NCBI GenBank assembly: GCA_030345135.1
Contig: CP128386.1
Span: 2,247,256-2,311,255, forward strand
DNA length: 64,000 nt
DNA from: Chitinophagaceae bacterium DXS
GTDB taxonomy: Bacteria > Bacteroidota > Bacteroidia > Chitinophagales > Chitinophagaceae
Direction of reading: 5' to 3'
Position numbers and translations under genes: made by a program. Every line of letters starts with the position of its first letter. The stretch's first letter is position 1. This document shows positions 16,214 to 26,000 of the stretch, in pieces. The notes under the pieces were generated by a model. That model saw nothing but the letters and a program-made list of their open reading frames with translations. It did no database searches and was not told the origin of the DNA.

Positions 16214-17296
16214 ATGAAAGAGCAACATACATCACCCAAAAAAGAACCGAAGAAAGAAAAAAACTTCTATCATCATTTTATAACCGCACTTTCGATACTG
16301 GTAGTCATTGTTGGCATAGGCGGCGGTATTTATTTCTTTACATTTTATCATGATCACGAAGAAACAAATGATGCTCAGATTGAACAATACGTTACACCTG
16401 TAATAAGCAGGATAACTGGTTATATACAAGCGGTAAGATTTCAAGAAAACCAATTTGTTCATAAAGGAGATACGCTTGTTGTAATTGACAACCGTGAGTT
16501 TAAAAGCAAATTGGACATGGCGGTTGCAGATCTGTCATCTGCAAAACAAAGTGTACATGTGATGGAGAGAGGTGTGATAACAAGTAAAAGCAATACCGCA
16601 ATCCATAAGGCACAGATTGATGCTGCACAGGCGCAACTATGGAAAGCTGAACAGGATTATAAGCGTTATGATAACTTAGTGAAGGAAGAGGCTGCAACGG
16701 AACAACAGTTTGAACAAATGAAGGCTAATTATGAATCTGCCAAAGCGCATTACAATGAACTTGTAAACAGTCTTGCGGCAACCAATCTTAGTACTGAAGA
16801 AGCTTCTTCAAAAGTAGACCCGGTTGTTTCTTCCGTACAGGCAAAACAGGCTGCGGTAGATAATGCCGCGTTATTTTATTCTTATACTGTTATTACCGCT
16901 CCTTATGATGGATGGGTTGGGCGTAAAACCATTCAACCCGGTCAACTTGTCAAAGAAGGCCAGACACTTGTTTCCGTAGTAAGTAAAGAAAAATGGGTGA
17001 CGGCAAATTTTAAAGAAACACAGGTTCAGCAACTGGCAGAGGGCAATGATGTTGTGATAAAAGCCGACGCTACAGGAAACAAAATTTTCCGGGGCAAAGT
17101 TGAATCGTTGTCCCCTGCAAGTGGTGCCAGATTTTCGCTATTACCACCGGATAATGCAACAGGAAATTTCGTAAAAATTGAACAACGTATTCCGGTAAGA
17201 ATACAGTTGACCGGTAACGAAAAAGAGACCGCTTTTTTGCGCGCAGGCATGAACGTAATTGTTACCGTAAAAAACAACGATAAAGTAAGCAGATAG
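16214..17296 (+). CDS. HlyD/EmrA family membrane fusion protein
   Basis: Periplasmic adaptor linking the inner membrane MFS pump to the TolC duct. 360 residues: a short Lys-rich cytoplasmic end, one membrane helix (about 22-44), a barrel-sandwich hybrid half (VTPVISRITGYIQAVRF), a coiled-coil hairpin (about 95-195, ending near residue 200), the second half (ITAPYDGWVGRKTIQPGQLV) and a beta-barrel domain. The layout is that of EmrA, which pairs with an EmrB-type MFS pump, as here. It starts 18 nt after the TolC gene and ends 5 nt before the MFS gene. Confidence 0.93.
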   Translation: MKEQHTSPKKEPKKEKNFYHHFITALSILVVIVGIGGGIYFFTFYHDHEETNDAQIEQYVTPVISRITGYIQAVRFQENQFVHKGDTLVVIDNREFKSKLDMAVADLSSAKQSVHVMERGVITSKSNTAIHKAQIDAAQAQLWKAEQDYKRYDNLVKEEAATEQQFEQMKANYESAKAHYNELVNSLAATNLSTEEASSKVDPVVSSVQAKQAAVDNAALFYSYTVITAPYDGWVGRKTIQPGQLVKEGQTLVSVVSKEKWVTANFKETQVQQLAEGNDVVIKADATGNKIFRGKVESLSPASGARFSLLPPDNATGNFVKIEQRIPVRIQLTGNEKETAFLRAGMNVIVTVKNNDKVSR

Positions 17297-17301
17297 TATT
17301 T

Positions 17302-18903
17302 ATGCGCACGGATAATGTTTTTAAAGAATGGGTACCGGCATGGTTCATAAAAGCAGTGCTGATCTATTGCCTGCTTCCGTCGATGATGCTGCTTGGTTTG
17401 TATAATTCCAATGTTACTTACGCCGCAAGCTACCTGGATATTGAACCGGAAGATATGCAGTTTGTAATGTGCGTTACGTACGGAACGCTGTTCGCCACGG
17501 CGTTAATCGAAGCCAGGTTCTTTAAATATTTTTCCACGCGAAACTATTTCCTTTGCATCCAGATCTTTACAAGCGCCATCCTTATCATATCGGCTTATAC
17601 ATCAAACTACTACCAGTTTATTTTTCTGCGCATCGCAGAAGGCATCTGCATGGCGTTGCCTGGTGTATCTATGCGCATGTTGTTGTTATCTAAGTTTAAA
17701 TCAAAAAATGCAATCATTATTGTGTACAGCATTTTTTACGGCATTCTATTGACTTCTTCCACTGTTACCATGCACATGATGGTATGGATCCTTGACCGGT
17801 ATGATTGGAAACATATGGCCTACGGTGCAGCACTTTTCCAGGTAATTGGTATGGCTTTGATATTGCTGGTGTTCAACGGTAAAAGATTCATCAAAAAATT
17901 TCCACTGTATCAGCTGGATTGGGTTAGCTACATCTTATTGCTCACTGGCGTTCTTTGTGGTGCTTACGTATTTGTATATGGTGAAAAGCTTTACTGGTTT
18001 GCTTCGGTTCATATTATCGTCGCAGCGGTCGTAGCAATTAGTTTTGGAGGACTGTTTGTATTGCGACAGTTATATATGAAACGCCCTTCGCTTAACATGA
18101 ACGTGCTTAAGAATGCCGATCTGAGAATAGGCTTGCTGTTATTTCTGCTTTTCTACATTTCCCGTGCTACTTTGAATATGCTTCATTCCGCCATGGGTAA
18201 AATATGGAACTGGGAACCGATCCATGTTATGCATGTTCAGTATATAAACGCTGCGGGAATAGTCGCCGGCCTCACCATCTCTGCTATTCTTTTTGCAAGA
18301 GGTATTGCCACAAGGTACTTACTTGCAACTGGCTTTTTGTGCCTGGCTGTTTATCACATCTGGTTTACTTTTTTATTTGTGCCTGATGTGTCGTTAAAGC
18401 AAATCAGTATCCCTTACTTTCTACAGGGTACAGGCGTGGGAATGACCTTCGTTCCCCTGGTGTTATTCAGTATATCTACTTTAAAACGAGAAGACACCCT
18501 GGCAGGCGGATTTGTAACTGTATCCGGCCGCTTTTGGGGAACAACAATTGGCTTTTGTATTTTACAAAACGCACAGGTTTTTCTACAGCAAAATCATTAC
18601 AGCAAATTACAGCAGTTTGTATCCCTTGAAAATTCCGAAACACAAAGCAGATTGGCTCAATCGGCCCAGGCCTTTATGAGCAAAGGATATGCAACAGATG
18701 CTGCAAATAGCCTGGCCATTCGTCAAATCAACAGCTCGATTGTTAATCAAACTGTGTTGTTGTCGGATATGGAGATATATACTGTAGTGGGCTGTTGCTT
18801 ACTGGTGCTGATTGTGTTGATACTTTTAAACCAGCATATAAAACATTCGCTTGGCTTGATTAAGCGGCGCTCGGGTAAGTATTTCCCTAAAACCATGTGG
18901 TGA
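17302..18903 (+). CDS. MFS drug transporter, EmrB/DHA2-like
   Basis: Inner membrane proton-driven pump; 533 residues with about 14 hydrophobic helices, matching the 14-helix DHA2 group. Helix 4 and the following loop read FLRIAEGICMALPGVSMRMLLL, a loose form of the motif seen in EmrB. The last 40 residues carry a final helix and a basic tail (IKRRSGKYF). It closes the TolC-HlyD-MFS operon and so probably exports a toxic compound across both membranes; the substrate cannot be read from sequence. The stop is followed after 2-4 nt by a CCACGGAGGCACGG repeat. Confidence 0.9.
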   Translation: MRTDNVFKEWVPAWFIKAVLIYCLLPSMMLLGLYNSNVTYAASYLDIEPEDMQFVMCVTYGTLFATALIEARFFKYFSTRNYFLCIQIFTSAILIISAYTSNYYQFIFLRIAEGICMALPGVSMRMLLLSKFKSKNAIIIVYSIFYGILLTSSTVTMHMMVWILDRYDWKHMAYGAALFQVIGMALILLVFNGKRFIKKFPLYQLDWVSYILLLTGVLCGAYVFVYGEKLYWFASVHIIVAAVVAISFGGLFVLRQLYMKRPSLNMNVLKNADLRIGLLLFLLFYISRATLNMLHSAMGKIWNWEPIHVMHVQYINAAGIVAGLTISAILFARGIATRYLLATGFLCLAVYHIWFTFLFVPDVSLKQISIPYFLQGTGVGMTFVPLVLFSISTLKREDTLAGGFVTVSGRFWGTTIGFCILQNAQVFLQQNHYSKLQQFVSLENSETQSRLAQSAQAFMSKGYATDAANSLAIRQINSSIVNQTVLLSDMEIYTVVGCCLLVLIVLILLNQHIKHSLGLIKRRSGKYFPKTMW

Positions 18904-18905
18904 TG

Positions 18906-19102
18906 AACCACGGAGGCACGGCGACACGGAGAAACACAGCGAATATTTACAGAGGTAGCTTAATTAATTACAATAAATAAATATTTAATTCGAAAGCGAG
19001 AATATTCTTTTGCGTGGAATAAAAAACGCTGTGTTACTTAGTGTCGTAATGTCTCCGTGGTTTACCGCCGTGTTACTCAGTGTCGAAACTGTCTCCCTGG
19101 TT
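18906..19102. repeat. CACGGAGGCACGG inverted pair, MFS/methyltransferase gap
   Basis: The left arm at 18906-18941 follows the MFS stop; the right arm at 19027-19102 is inverse and consists of two tandem units of about 38 bp. The stop codon (19073-19075) and last codons of the methyltransferase gene are inside the right arm. The AT-rich spacer has no gene. Confidence 0.85.
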
Positions 19103-20272
19103 CAAAAAAAGCGAAGCGTGCATGCTATCGGCTTTTTGGTTATAGCCTTTGAGGGCGCCGGATTTGATGAGCTTGAGCCCTTTTACTTCGTCTAAAATAA
19201 ATTCCACCACTTCTTCATTTTCCTGTTTAAAAACTGAGCAGGTAATGTATAAAAAGTATCCGCCTTTAGACAAATGCTTTATTGCATTACCAGCGATCTT
19301 TTTTTGTAATGCAGCGTAATCTTCCAGTTTCTTCCGGGTGAAATAGGCAAGTTGTTCTGGTGTTCTGCTCCAGGTGCCGGATCCGGAACAAGGTGCGTCG
19401 CAAATAATAAAATTAACCGGATCGTTGGTGAAGGATTCAGTTAACTCATTTGAAATATCACAAACAAAAGAGTGATAATTCTTAATTCCGGCCTTTGCAA
19501 AACGCTGTTGAAGATTAAAAAGTATAGACGAACGTACATCACTTGCAAATAACTTCATCTTGTGTAAATGATCATAAGCAAGAATTGACTTTCCCCCGCT
19601 TGCGGAACAACAATCCCACACCGTTATATTCTTATCAGTTAGCTCAGAAGGAAAAAATTCTGCTATCCGTTGCGAGCTGTAATCTTGTATCACCGCTTCT
19701 TTATCCAGCGCAAGTATGGTGTCGATTTTTGATGCATTGGGCAGGGCTATGCAATCATTTGTCAATTGCTGAAAAGGTAAACCTGCTTCTTCCATTTTTT
19801 TTGTGACAGTTTTTTCTTTGCCCGGTCTCACACGTATAAACACATCTGGCTGCACGAAATGACCAGCGATGAAACTGTCTTTATCAATCTCATCAGTCAG
19901 GCTTTCTGCAAACGGAAAAACATCTTCCAATGAGAATGCGTATTTGGTTTGTATAAACACAATTCTTCTTATCAATTCAACGTTCCAGTTGTCAATATAT
20001 TCCAGCTCAAACAAACCGGTCCAAACACCGGGTTCCGCATTACAAAGAAATATGGCTACTTTCAATTTTTCTGCAACCTCAACATTTGGCAATGCCTGCC
20101 CCAGGCGATAGTAACAATAACACAAATGACTGATATACTTTCTGTCTTTTGAACCATGTTTTTTATTCGCCGCGAAATAATTCTTCAGCCAGGCAGCCAA
20201 TGGCATTTTTCCATCATAAGAAGAAATGAGTTGTACTGCAGTATTGAAATATGAATGAAATCTTTGTTGCAT
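19073..20272 (-). CDS. RsmB/NOP family RNA (cytosine-C5) methyltransferase
   Basis: SAM-dependent m5C methyltransferase acting on rRNA or tRNA. From the ATG at 20272 it has 399 residues: an N-terminal helical RNA-binding region (about 1-140) and a Rossmann catalytic domain with WDCCSASGGKS (SAM site), FASDVRSSIL, the catalytic cysteine motif DAPCSGSGTW and TCSVFKQENEEVV. The upstream in-frame ATG at 20329 would start beside a terminator and adds an untypical leader, so it is rejected. The last residues GDSFDTE are encoded by CACGGAG-type repeat, so the natural C-terminus has been replaced or extended. Confidence 0.9.
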   Translation of the reverse strand: MQQRFHSYFNTAVQLISSYDGKMPLAAWLKNYFAANKKHGSKDRKYISHLCYCYYRLGQALPNVEVAEKLKVAIFLCNAEPGVWTGLFELEYIDNWNVELIRRIVFIQTKYAFSLEDVFPFAESLTDEIDKDSFIAGHFVQPDVFIRVRPGKEKTVTKKMEEAGLPFQQLTNDCIALPNASKIDTILALDKEAVIQDYSSQRIAEFFPSELTDKNITVWDCCSASGGKSILAYDHLHKMKLFASDVRSSILFNLQQRFAKAGIKNYHSFVCDISNELTESFTNDPVNFIICDAPCSGSGTWSRTPEQLAYFTRKKLEDYAALQKKIAGNAIKHLSKGGYFLYITCSVFKQENEEVVEFILDEVKGLKLIKSGALKGYNQKADSMHASLFLNQGDSFDTE

Positions 20273-20330
20273 GAAATGAATGATATTGCCGGAATTATTA
20301 TTGATGCAAAGCTTAGGTATTTTGGGCAAA

Positions 20331-20360
20331 AATAAACCCCGATTGTGCTCGGGGCTTATT
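20331..20360 (-). terminator. Intrinsic terminator of the sucA-sucB block
   Basis: A 12-bp stem (20331-20342 with 20349-20360, one mismatch) is followed on the minus strand by TTTGCCC; the stem ends themselves supply TTTATT. It is 113 nt after the sucB stop. Confidence 0.75.
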
Positions 20361-20393
20361 TGCCAGTTCGATATCTATTGATGCAGGTAATTT

Positions 20394-20424
20394 ACAAGTA
20401 CGAGGTACGAGGTACGAAGTACAC
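20394..20424 (+). repeat. GTACGAGGTACGAAG repeat, single copy
   Basis: Three to four 7-bp words between sucB and its terminator; same family as 22093-22120, 22199-22225 and 59217-59245. Confidence 0.75.
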
Positions 20425-20472
20425 TAACACAATCAGCACTTGCACACACGCTACTTCAACAAATCATAGAAA

Positions 20473-22047
20473 TTATAATTCTAGTAAAGTCTTAACCGGA
20501 TCTTTTCCGAATAACAATAACTCAGGATTTTCCAGTAGTTCTTTCACACGTACAAGGAAGCTTACACTTTCGCGGCCATCAATAATTCTGTGGTCATAGC
20601 TCAGTGCGATGTACATCATTGGTCTGATCACTACTTGTCCGTTGATGGCCATTGGTCTTTCCTGGATCTTGTGCATACCAAGAATAGCGCTCTGAGGCAG
20701 GTTAATGATCGGCGTACTCATCAGGCTTCCGAATACACCACCATTTGTGATGGTAAATGTACCGCCCTGTAGCTCTTCCATTGTTAATTTATTATCCCTC
20801 GCTTTGCCTGCCAGTTCAATTACTTTCTTCTCAATGTCGGCCATGCTCAGGCTCTCCACGTTGCGGATAACAGGAACTGTTAAGCCACGTGGCGTACTTA
20901 CAGCGATGCTGATATCAGCATAGTCATGATAAACCAGTTCATCGCTATCAATGTAAGCATTCACAGCGGGCCACTCGCTTAACGAAATAGCACATGCTTT
21001 AGCAAAGAAGCTCATGAATCCAAGGTTAACTCCATGCGATTCTTTGAACTTATCCTTGAATGTCTTACGTATTTCCATGATGCGTGTCATATCCACTTCG
21101 TTGAAAGTGGTTAACATCGCAGTGGTATTTTTAGATTCAACAAGCCGGCGGCTGATAGTTTTGCGCAGGTTGCTCATTTTCTCCTTACGCACATTGCGTG
21201 TAAAGAGCTCCTGTCCGTCAAATGCTTTCTTACCAGGATGGGCAAGTGCTTCCAGTACATCATGTTTCAGGATCTTGCCGCTAGGGCCAGATGCTGTAAT
21301 GCTCTTAGGATCAACTTTTTTATCCGCAATAATTGCAGCAGCAACAGGAGTTGCCTTTACATCATTTGCCACGGCTGTAACCGGAGCAGCTTCTGCTGCA
21401 GGTTTAGCGGCGGGTTTTGTTTCTGCAGCGGCAGGTTGTGATGCAGCTCCTCCAACAGGAACGGCAACATCAGTATCAATTTTGGCAACTACATCGCCTA
21501 TCTTAACTGTATCACCTTCGTTAACCAGTGTATTTAATTTACCAGCTTCTTCTGCGTTCAATTCAAAAGTAGCTTTCTCGCTCTCCATTTCAGCGATCAC
21601 TTCATCACGTTGAACCAGGTCACCCTCTTTCTTCACCCATTTCAACAAGGTAACTTCAGAAATGGATTCACCAACAACTGGCACTTTTAGTTCAATAACA
21701 CCTTTACCAACAGCTACAGCTGCGGCTGCAGGCGCAGCGGCGGACTGAGCAGCAGGTGCAGCTTCTTTTTTCTCTTCAGCAGCAGGTGCGGCTGCTGATG
21801 CAGAGGGCTTAGCAGCTGATTCATCAATGTGCGCAAGAACGGCACCAATGTTTAAAGTGTCCCCTTCTTTTGCAATTGTTTTTAATGTTCCGGATTGTTC
21901 GGCATTTACTTCAAAAGTCGCTTTTTCACTTTCCAGTTCCGCAATCACTTCATCACGATCAACATACTCACCATCTTTCTTGGTCCATTTTAACAAGGTT
22001 ACTTCATTAATAGATTCTCCAACCGTAGGAACTTTAATTTCTATCAT
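20473..22047 (-). CDS. sucB: Dihydrolipoyllysine succinyltransferase (2-oxoglutarate dehydrogenase E2), two lipoyl domains
   Basis: Core of the 2-oxoglutarate dehydrogenase complex, transferring succinyl from lipoamide to CoA. 524 residues, longer than the roughly 400 of E. coli SucB because there are two lipoyl domains: lipoyl-lysines K42 and K158, each in ESEKATFE. Ala/Pro linkers join these to a peripheral-subunit-binding domain (about 255-290) and the catalytic domain with the HRIIDGR active-site motif near the end. The first domain looks like a recent duplicate. It is 178 nt downstream of sucA on the same strand. It is more likely OGDH than pyruvate E2 because sucA is adjacent. Confidence 0.93.
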   Translation of the reverse strand: MIEIKVPTVGESINEVTLLKWTKKDGEYVDRDEVIAELESEKATFEVNAEQSGTLKTIAKEGDTLNIGAVLAHIDESAAKPSASAAAPAAEEKKEAAPAAQSAAAPAAAAVAVGKGVIELKVPVVGESISEVTLLKWVKKEGDLVQRDEVIAEMESEKATFELNAEEAGKLNTLVNEGDTVKIGDVVAKIDTDVAVPVGGAASQPAAAETKPAAKPAAEAAPVTAVANDVKATPVAAAIIADKKVDPKSITASGPSGKILKHDVLEALAHPGKKAFDGQELFTRNVRKEKMSNLRKTISRRLVESKNTTAMLTTFNEVDMTRIMEIRKTFKDKFKESHGVNLGFMSFFAKACAISLSEWPAVNAYIDSDELVYHDYADISIAVSTPRGLTVPVIRNVESLSMADIEKKVIELAGKARDNKLTMEELQGGTFTITNGGVFGSLMSTPIINLPQSAILGMHKIQERPMAINGQVVIRPMMYIALSYDHRIIDGRESVSFLVRVKELLENPELLLFGKDPVKTLLEL

Positions 22048-22092
22048 AAAGAATGTTTTCTTTTATCGTTTTTTTCTTTCTTCAACGTGAGG

Positions 22093-22226
22093 CAAGTACG
22101 AAGTACGAAGTACGAAGTACCTGCTTTTTAGAACGTTTACAATTTTTGATCCTGCTTATTCCTGGTTATGCTTGTAATTAGTAAGCCTGATTCACGTTGA
22201 GTACTTCGTACTTCGTAAATCGTACT
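22093..22226. repeat. GTACGAAGTACGAA inverted pair between sucA and sucB
   Basis: Left arm 22093-22120 holds four 7-bp words. Right arm 22199-22225 is inverse and starts at the base after the sucA stop. A second short inverted piece, TCAACGTGA (22082-22090), has its inverse at 22192-22200. It lies within a two-gene operon, so it would be transcribed. Confidence 0.85.
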
Positions 22227-24967
22227 TAAATTGAAAACGCTGTTTGTATAATCTCTTCCTGCTCCTGTTTGTGCACTTTAGCATAACCGGTTGCAGTGGC
22301 TGCGCTTGGTTGTCTGCTGATCACACCATAATTGATGGTCTTCAGATTCATTTGCAGGAATGAAGCTGCACCCATATTCAGCGGCTCTTCCTGTACCCAG
22401 AACCACGTTGCTTTATTGTATTTGTGATAAAGCGCTTCGATCTGTTTGAATGGTAAAGGATAGATCTGCTCTAACCTGATTATTGCTATATCTGTTCTGT
22501 TTTCTTTTGCCTGTCTTTCAGCAAGATCAAAGTACAACTTACCAGAACACAACAACACTTTTTTCACTTGTGCCGGATCCTGAACAAAGCTGTCATCAAT
22601 CAATTCTTTAAATCCACCTTTGGTAAACTCACTTACGTGACTATAGCTACCCGGGTGACGCAGATTTGCTTTTGGAGAGAAATTGATCAGCGGCTTGCGG
22701 AACTGCCATGTCAACTGTCTTCTCATTGCATGGAAGAAGTTGGCTGAAGTGGTGATATTAGTGATCACAAGATTCAGCTCAGCACACATTTGCAGATAAC
22801 GTTCCATGCGTGCACTGCTGTGCTCAGGGCCTTGTCCTTCATAACCGTGAGGTAACAACATTACCACCCCGTTCATGCGGTTCCATTTCTGTTCGCCTGC
22901 GCTGATGAACTGGTCAATCATGGTTTGTGCTCCGTTGGAGAAATCACCAAACTGAGCTTCCCATATCACCAATGCCTGAGGATTTGCTAAAGCATATCCA
23001 TATTCAAACCCCAGAACACCATATTCACTTAACAGTGAGTTATATATTCTAAAGCTTTCCTGGCTATCATTGAAATGATTCAGCCTGTTGTAAGCCTTAT
23101 CATTGTTTTCATCTCTTAATACTGAATGACGATGGCTAAATGTACCGCGCTTAACATCCTGTCCACTCATTCTTACAATTTTGCCTTCAGTAAGAATAGA
23201 GCCATACGCCATCAATTCACCTGTGCTCCAGTCCACTTTTTGCTCGGCGTCAAACAGCTTAACCTTTTCCTGCAACAATTTTTCTACCTTTTTAAGCGGA
23301 GTAAAGTCTGTAGGTAAATTCATCAACCCTTTGAACAAAATGTTGAACTGCTCTTCGGAAACAAATGTATCGGGTGATTTTTCAAAATCGTCCTGTGTTG
23401 CTTTCCTCAGGTTTCTCCACCACTCTTCCGGTTGCTGATATTTATAAGGCAGAGGCTTCTGTTTTACTTCGTCTAATCTTTCCTGCAGGTCATTCCAGAA
23501 TTTCTTTTCCATTTCCTTCGCCAGTTCCTGTGCATCAGTTTCACCATTTTCCATCAGGAATTTGGTATACACTTCTCTTGGATTGGCGTGCTTTTCAATT
23601 AAAGCATACAAATGCGGCTGCGTATATTTTGGATCATCGCCTTCATTGTGACCATGGCGACGATAGCAAACCATATCTACAAATATATCTGTGTTAAACT
23701 CCTGCCTGTACTGCGTAGCAATCTCGGCACACTTAACCACAGCTTCGGGATCATCACCATTTACGTGCATTACCGGAGCCTGGATCATCGCAGCGATCGA
23801 AGTACAATAGTCAGCACTTCTTGCATCATCAAAATCAGTGGTAAAGCCAATCTGGTTATTGATCACAAAATGGATGGTACCACCGGTATCATAACCCTCC
23901 AGCTCACTAAACTGCAATACTTCATAAACTATACCCTGGCCCGCAACTGATGCGTCACCATGAATAAGTATGGGAAGAATCTTATCGTAATCACTTTTAT
24001 ACATTACGTCTGCCTTGGCCCTTGCAAAACCTTCAACAACAGGATCAACTGCTTCAAGGTGAGAAGGATTCGGCATCAGTTTTAAATGGATCTTTTTACC
24101 GTTCAGCGTCTGTACCTCGCTACCAAATCCCATATGGTATTTTACGTCGCCGCTGCCCATGGTTTGGTCAACCTGCCCGGTTCCCTCAAACTCGCTAAAG
24201 ATCTGCTCGTATGTTTTACCCATAATGTTGGCTAAAACATTCAGACGACCACGGTGAGCCATACCGATTACCACTTCCTGTACATCATTATCAGCCGAGG
24301 TGCTGATGATAGCATCAAGCGCAGCGATAGTAGTTTCTCCACCTTCCAGTGAAAATCTCTTTTGGCCGATGTATTTGGTGTGAAGGAATTTTTCAAAAAT
24401 TACACCCTGGTTCAGTTTTTCCAGGATGCGTTTTCTTTTTTCGATCGGAAGCGGTGCAGCAAAGTTCTTCTCCATCGCATTCGTCAGCCAGTCAACCTTC
24501 TTTTGATCGCTTATGTATTTGAATTCTATACCAACATGCGCGGCATAGCTTTTTTCCAGGTGCTCGATAATCTTGCGGAGGGTAGTTACACCCAGACCTA
24601 TTAAATTACCAGCATTAAATTTCTGATCAAGATCAGCTTCTGTGAAACCAAAAAAGCCTAAATCCAAATTAGCTCCTCTATCCTTTCTTTTTCTGATCGG
24701 ATTGGTTTTTGCTATCAAATGTCCTTTGTTGCGATAACCAAGGATCATTCTATATGCACCAATTTCTCTTTTCCAGTCAATGCCAGAGGCCGCTGCTGCT
24801 GCCGGAGCTTTTCCGTTAGCTACAAAGCCGTTTGTGGCCGCAAAATCAAATCCCTCAAAAAACTTTTTCAATTCAGGATCTACACTATTTGGGTCTTTCA
24901 CAAAATCCTGGTATAAACTCTCAATATATGCCGGATGCGAACTTGTTATGTATGAAAAGTCGTTCAT
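22226..24967 (-). CDS. sucA: 2-oxoglutarate dehydrogenase E1
   Basis: Thiamine diphosphate-dependent decarboxylase of the TCA cycle. 913 residues, the family length. The N-terminus (SYITSSHPAYIESLYQDF) binds E2. Later segments are EVVIGMAHRGRLNVLANIMGK (about 240-260), GDASVAGQGIVYEVLQ, NNQIGFTT and MVCYRRHGHNEGDDP of the ThDP site, then the transketolase-like central domain (EGKIVRMSGQDVKRGTFSHR, LVIWEAQFGDFSNGAQ). It starts at the ATG at 24967. A minus-strand GATATTTG about 50 nt upstream is one base off the -7 consensus. It is followed by sucB, with a repeat pair between the two. Confidence 0.96.
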   Translation of the reverse strand: MNDFSYITSSHPAYIESLYQDFVKDPNSVDPELKKFFEGFDFAATNGFVANGKAPAAAAASGIDWKREIGAYRMILGYRNKGHLIAKTNPIRKRKDRGANLDLGFFGFTEADLDQKFNAGNLIGLGVTTLRKIIEHLEKSYAAHVGIEFKYISDQKKVDWLTNAMEKNFAAPLPIEKRKRILEKLNQGVIFEKFLHTKYIGQKRFSLEGGETTIAALDAIISTSADNDVQEVVIGMAHRGRLNVLANIMGKTYEQIFSEFEGTGQVDQTMGSGDVKYHMGFGSEVQTLNGKKIHLKLMPNPSHLEAVDPVVEGFARAKADVMYKSDYDKILPILIHGDASVAGQGIVYEVLQFSELEGYDTGGTIHFVINNQIGFTTDFDDARSADYCTSIAAMIQAPVMHVNGDDPEAVVKCAEIATQYRQEFNTDIFVDMVCYRRHGHNEGDDPKYTQPHLYALIEKHANPREVYTKFLMENGETDAQELAKEMEKKFWNDLQERLDEVKQKPLPYKYQQPEEWWRNLRKATQDDFEKSPDTFVSEEQFNILFKGLMNLPTDFTPLKKVEKLLQEKVKLFDAEQKVDWSTGELMAYGSILTEGKIVRMSGQDVKRGTFSHRHSVLRDENNDKAYNRLNHFNDSQESFRIYNSLLSEYGVLGFEYGYALANPQALVIWEAQFGDFSNGAQTMIDQFISAGEQKWNRMNGVVMLLPHGYEGQGPEHSSARMERYLQMCAELNLVITNITTSANFFHAMRRQLTWQFRKPLINFSPKANLRHPGSYSHVSEFTKGGFKELIDDSFVQDPAQVKKVLLCSGKLYFDLAERQAKENRTDIAIIRLEQIYPLPFKQIEALYHKYNKATWFWVQEEPLNMGAASFLQMNLKTINYGVISRQPSAATATGYAKVHKQEQEEIIQTAFSI

Positions 24968-25372
24968 GCAAGCTTATTTATTCAATTCTAAACTTAAACG
25001 GATGCAAATATCGGTGATTGATATCATAAAATTTTAACGAAAATAGTGTTACGGGATGTTAATTTTAACGAGATGCGACCTTACGCCTGCATTCAAAACT
25101 TAAAACAAATAACAGCGGCTGAGCCAAATGCCTCACACTACTGGGCTGGTAAAAAACAATCAAAAACATATATTCAAATAAAACCATGCGAACTGTTTAC
25201 AGCAAAAACGGGAATTTTAGTCAATATAAGTAAATTTGCGGCCTCTATTTAATACAATATCAGGCGGCTTTGCAGGGCTTGGAAAGAAGTTTTATTGAAG
25301 CACAAATTTCTTTGCTAATTTTTTTTTCTTTCCAAAACAATCCCCTACCTTTGCCGTCCCAAAAAAGAAATT
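24968..25372. other. 405-nt divergent promoter region of sucA and rpsT
   Basis: I see no gene and no repeat here. A 68-codon open frame (25046-25252) has no recognisable content. A second perfect -7 match, TAAATTTG at 25231-25238, could drive an unrecognised short transcript or a longer rpsT leader. Confidence 0.5.
25346..25353 (+). promoter_or_regulatory. -7 promoter box of rpsT
   Basis: TACCTTTG matches TAnnTTTG exactly and is followed by CCGTCCC, 20 nt before the ATG at 25373, giving a very short leader. Confidence 0.65.
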
Positions 25373-25639
25373 ATGGCAAATCATAAAGCTACAAAGAAAG
25401 ATGTGCGCCAGGCAGCTAAACGCAGGGACAGGAACCGTTACTATGGCAAAACTACACGTAATGCCGTACGTGACTTAAAAGCTTTAAAAGAAGAGAAGGC
25501 TTATGATGAAAAGTTGCCTTCAGTAATCGCTATGATTGACAAACTTGCTAAACGCGGTGTCATTCATAAGAATAAAGCTTCTAACCTTAAGAGCAAGCTT
25601 TCCAGGAAGACTGAATCTGCAGTTACCGCTACAGCTTAA
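25373..25639 (+). CDS. rpsT: 30S ribosomal protein S20
   Basis: Primary 16S rRNA-binding protein of the small subunit. 88 residues, very basic and helical, with the typical opening MANHKATKKDVRQAAKRR and the RKTESAVTA end. It has its own promoter box 20 nt upstream and a terminator 50 nt after the stop, so it is monocistronic. Confidence 0.96.
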   Translation: MANHKATKKDVRQAAKRRDRNRYYGKTTRNAVRDLKALKEEKAYDEKLPSVIAMIDKLAKRGVIHKNKASNLKSKLSRKTESAVTATA

Positions 25640-25688
25640 TTAAAACATTGATTCAGAACGGCTAAAACGTTCTTCGTTTAAGATATTA

Positions 25689-25718
25689 GGATGTCCCCAA
25701 CGGGTGCATCCTTTTTTT
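25689..25718 (+). terminator. Intrinsic terminator of rpsT
   Basis: GGATG and CATCC close an imperfect stem that also pairs CCC with GGG, followed by seven T. Confidence 0.8.
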
Positions 25719-25723
25719 ATGTG

Positions 25724-25911
25724 AAGATTTGGATTTGAAATTTGGGATTGTTTAGACTCAACTGCCTAACTCCTACGCACACCTACAATTAGAGAGCTGA
25801 GATTATTCAGGCTGCGCTATGTTGTCTTGCCTCATCTTAATGTTGGCCGTAAAGTTGTATTAGGATTAAAACGGGAAAATTTCAAATCGCAAATTTCAAA
25901 TTTCCAATCCA
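25724..25911. repeat. TTTGAAATTTGGGATT inverted pair
   Basis: Arms at 25724-25751 and 25876-25911 carry ATTTGGATTTGAAATTTG-type words in opposite orientation, with a 124-nt spacer that holds no gene. This explains most of the 361-nt gap between rpsT and the barrel gene. Confidence 0.75.
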
Positions 25912-26000
25912 CCTTATAGTTTCTTTAACATTAAAATCAAAGATTCGTTCGTTTAGAGTTGTTTAAGACCGAAAGCATAATAATCACTAAAAAATCAAAC

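Noticed and set aside
21014..21613. 199-codon plus-strand open frame opposite sucB
   Set aside because: It lies antisense to a certain gene, has composition typical of an antisense shadow and no recognisable domain.
25046..25252. 68-codon frame upstream of rpsT
   Set aside because: No recognisable domain and it overlaps the expected promoter region of sucA and rpsT.
25231..25345. tRNA gene behind the TAAATTTG box
   Set aside because: I could not fold a cloverleaf, and no CCA-type acceptor end or T-loop (GGTTCGA-like) is present.
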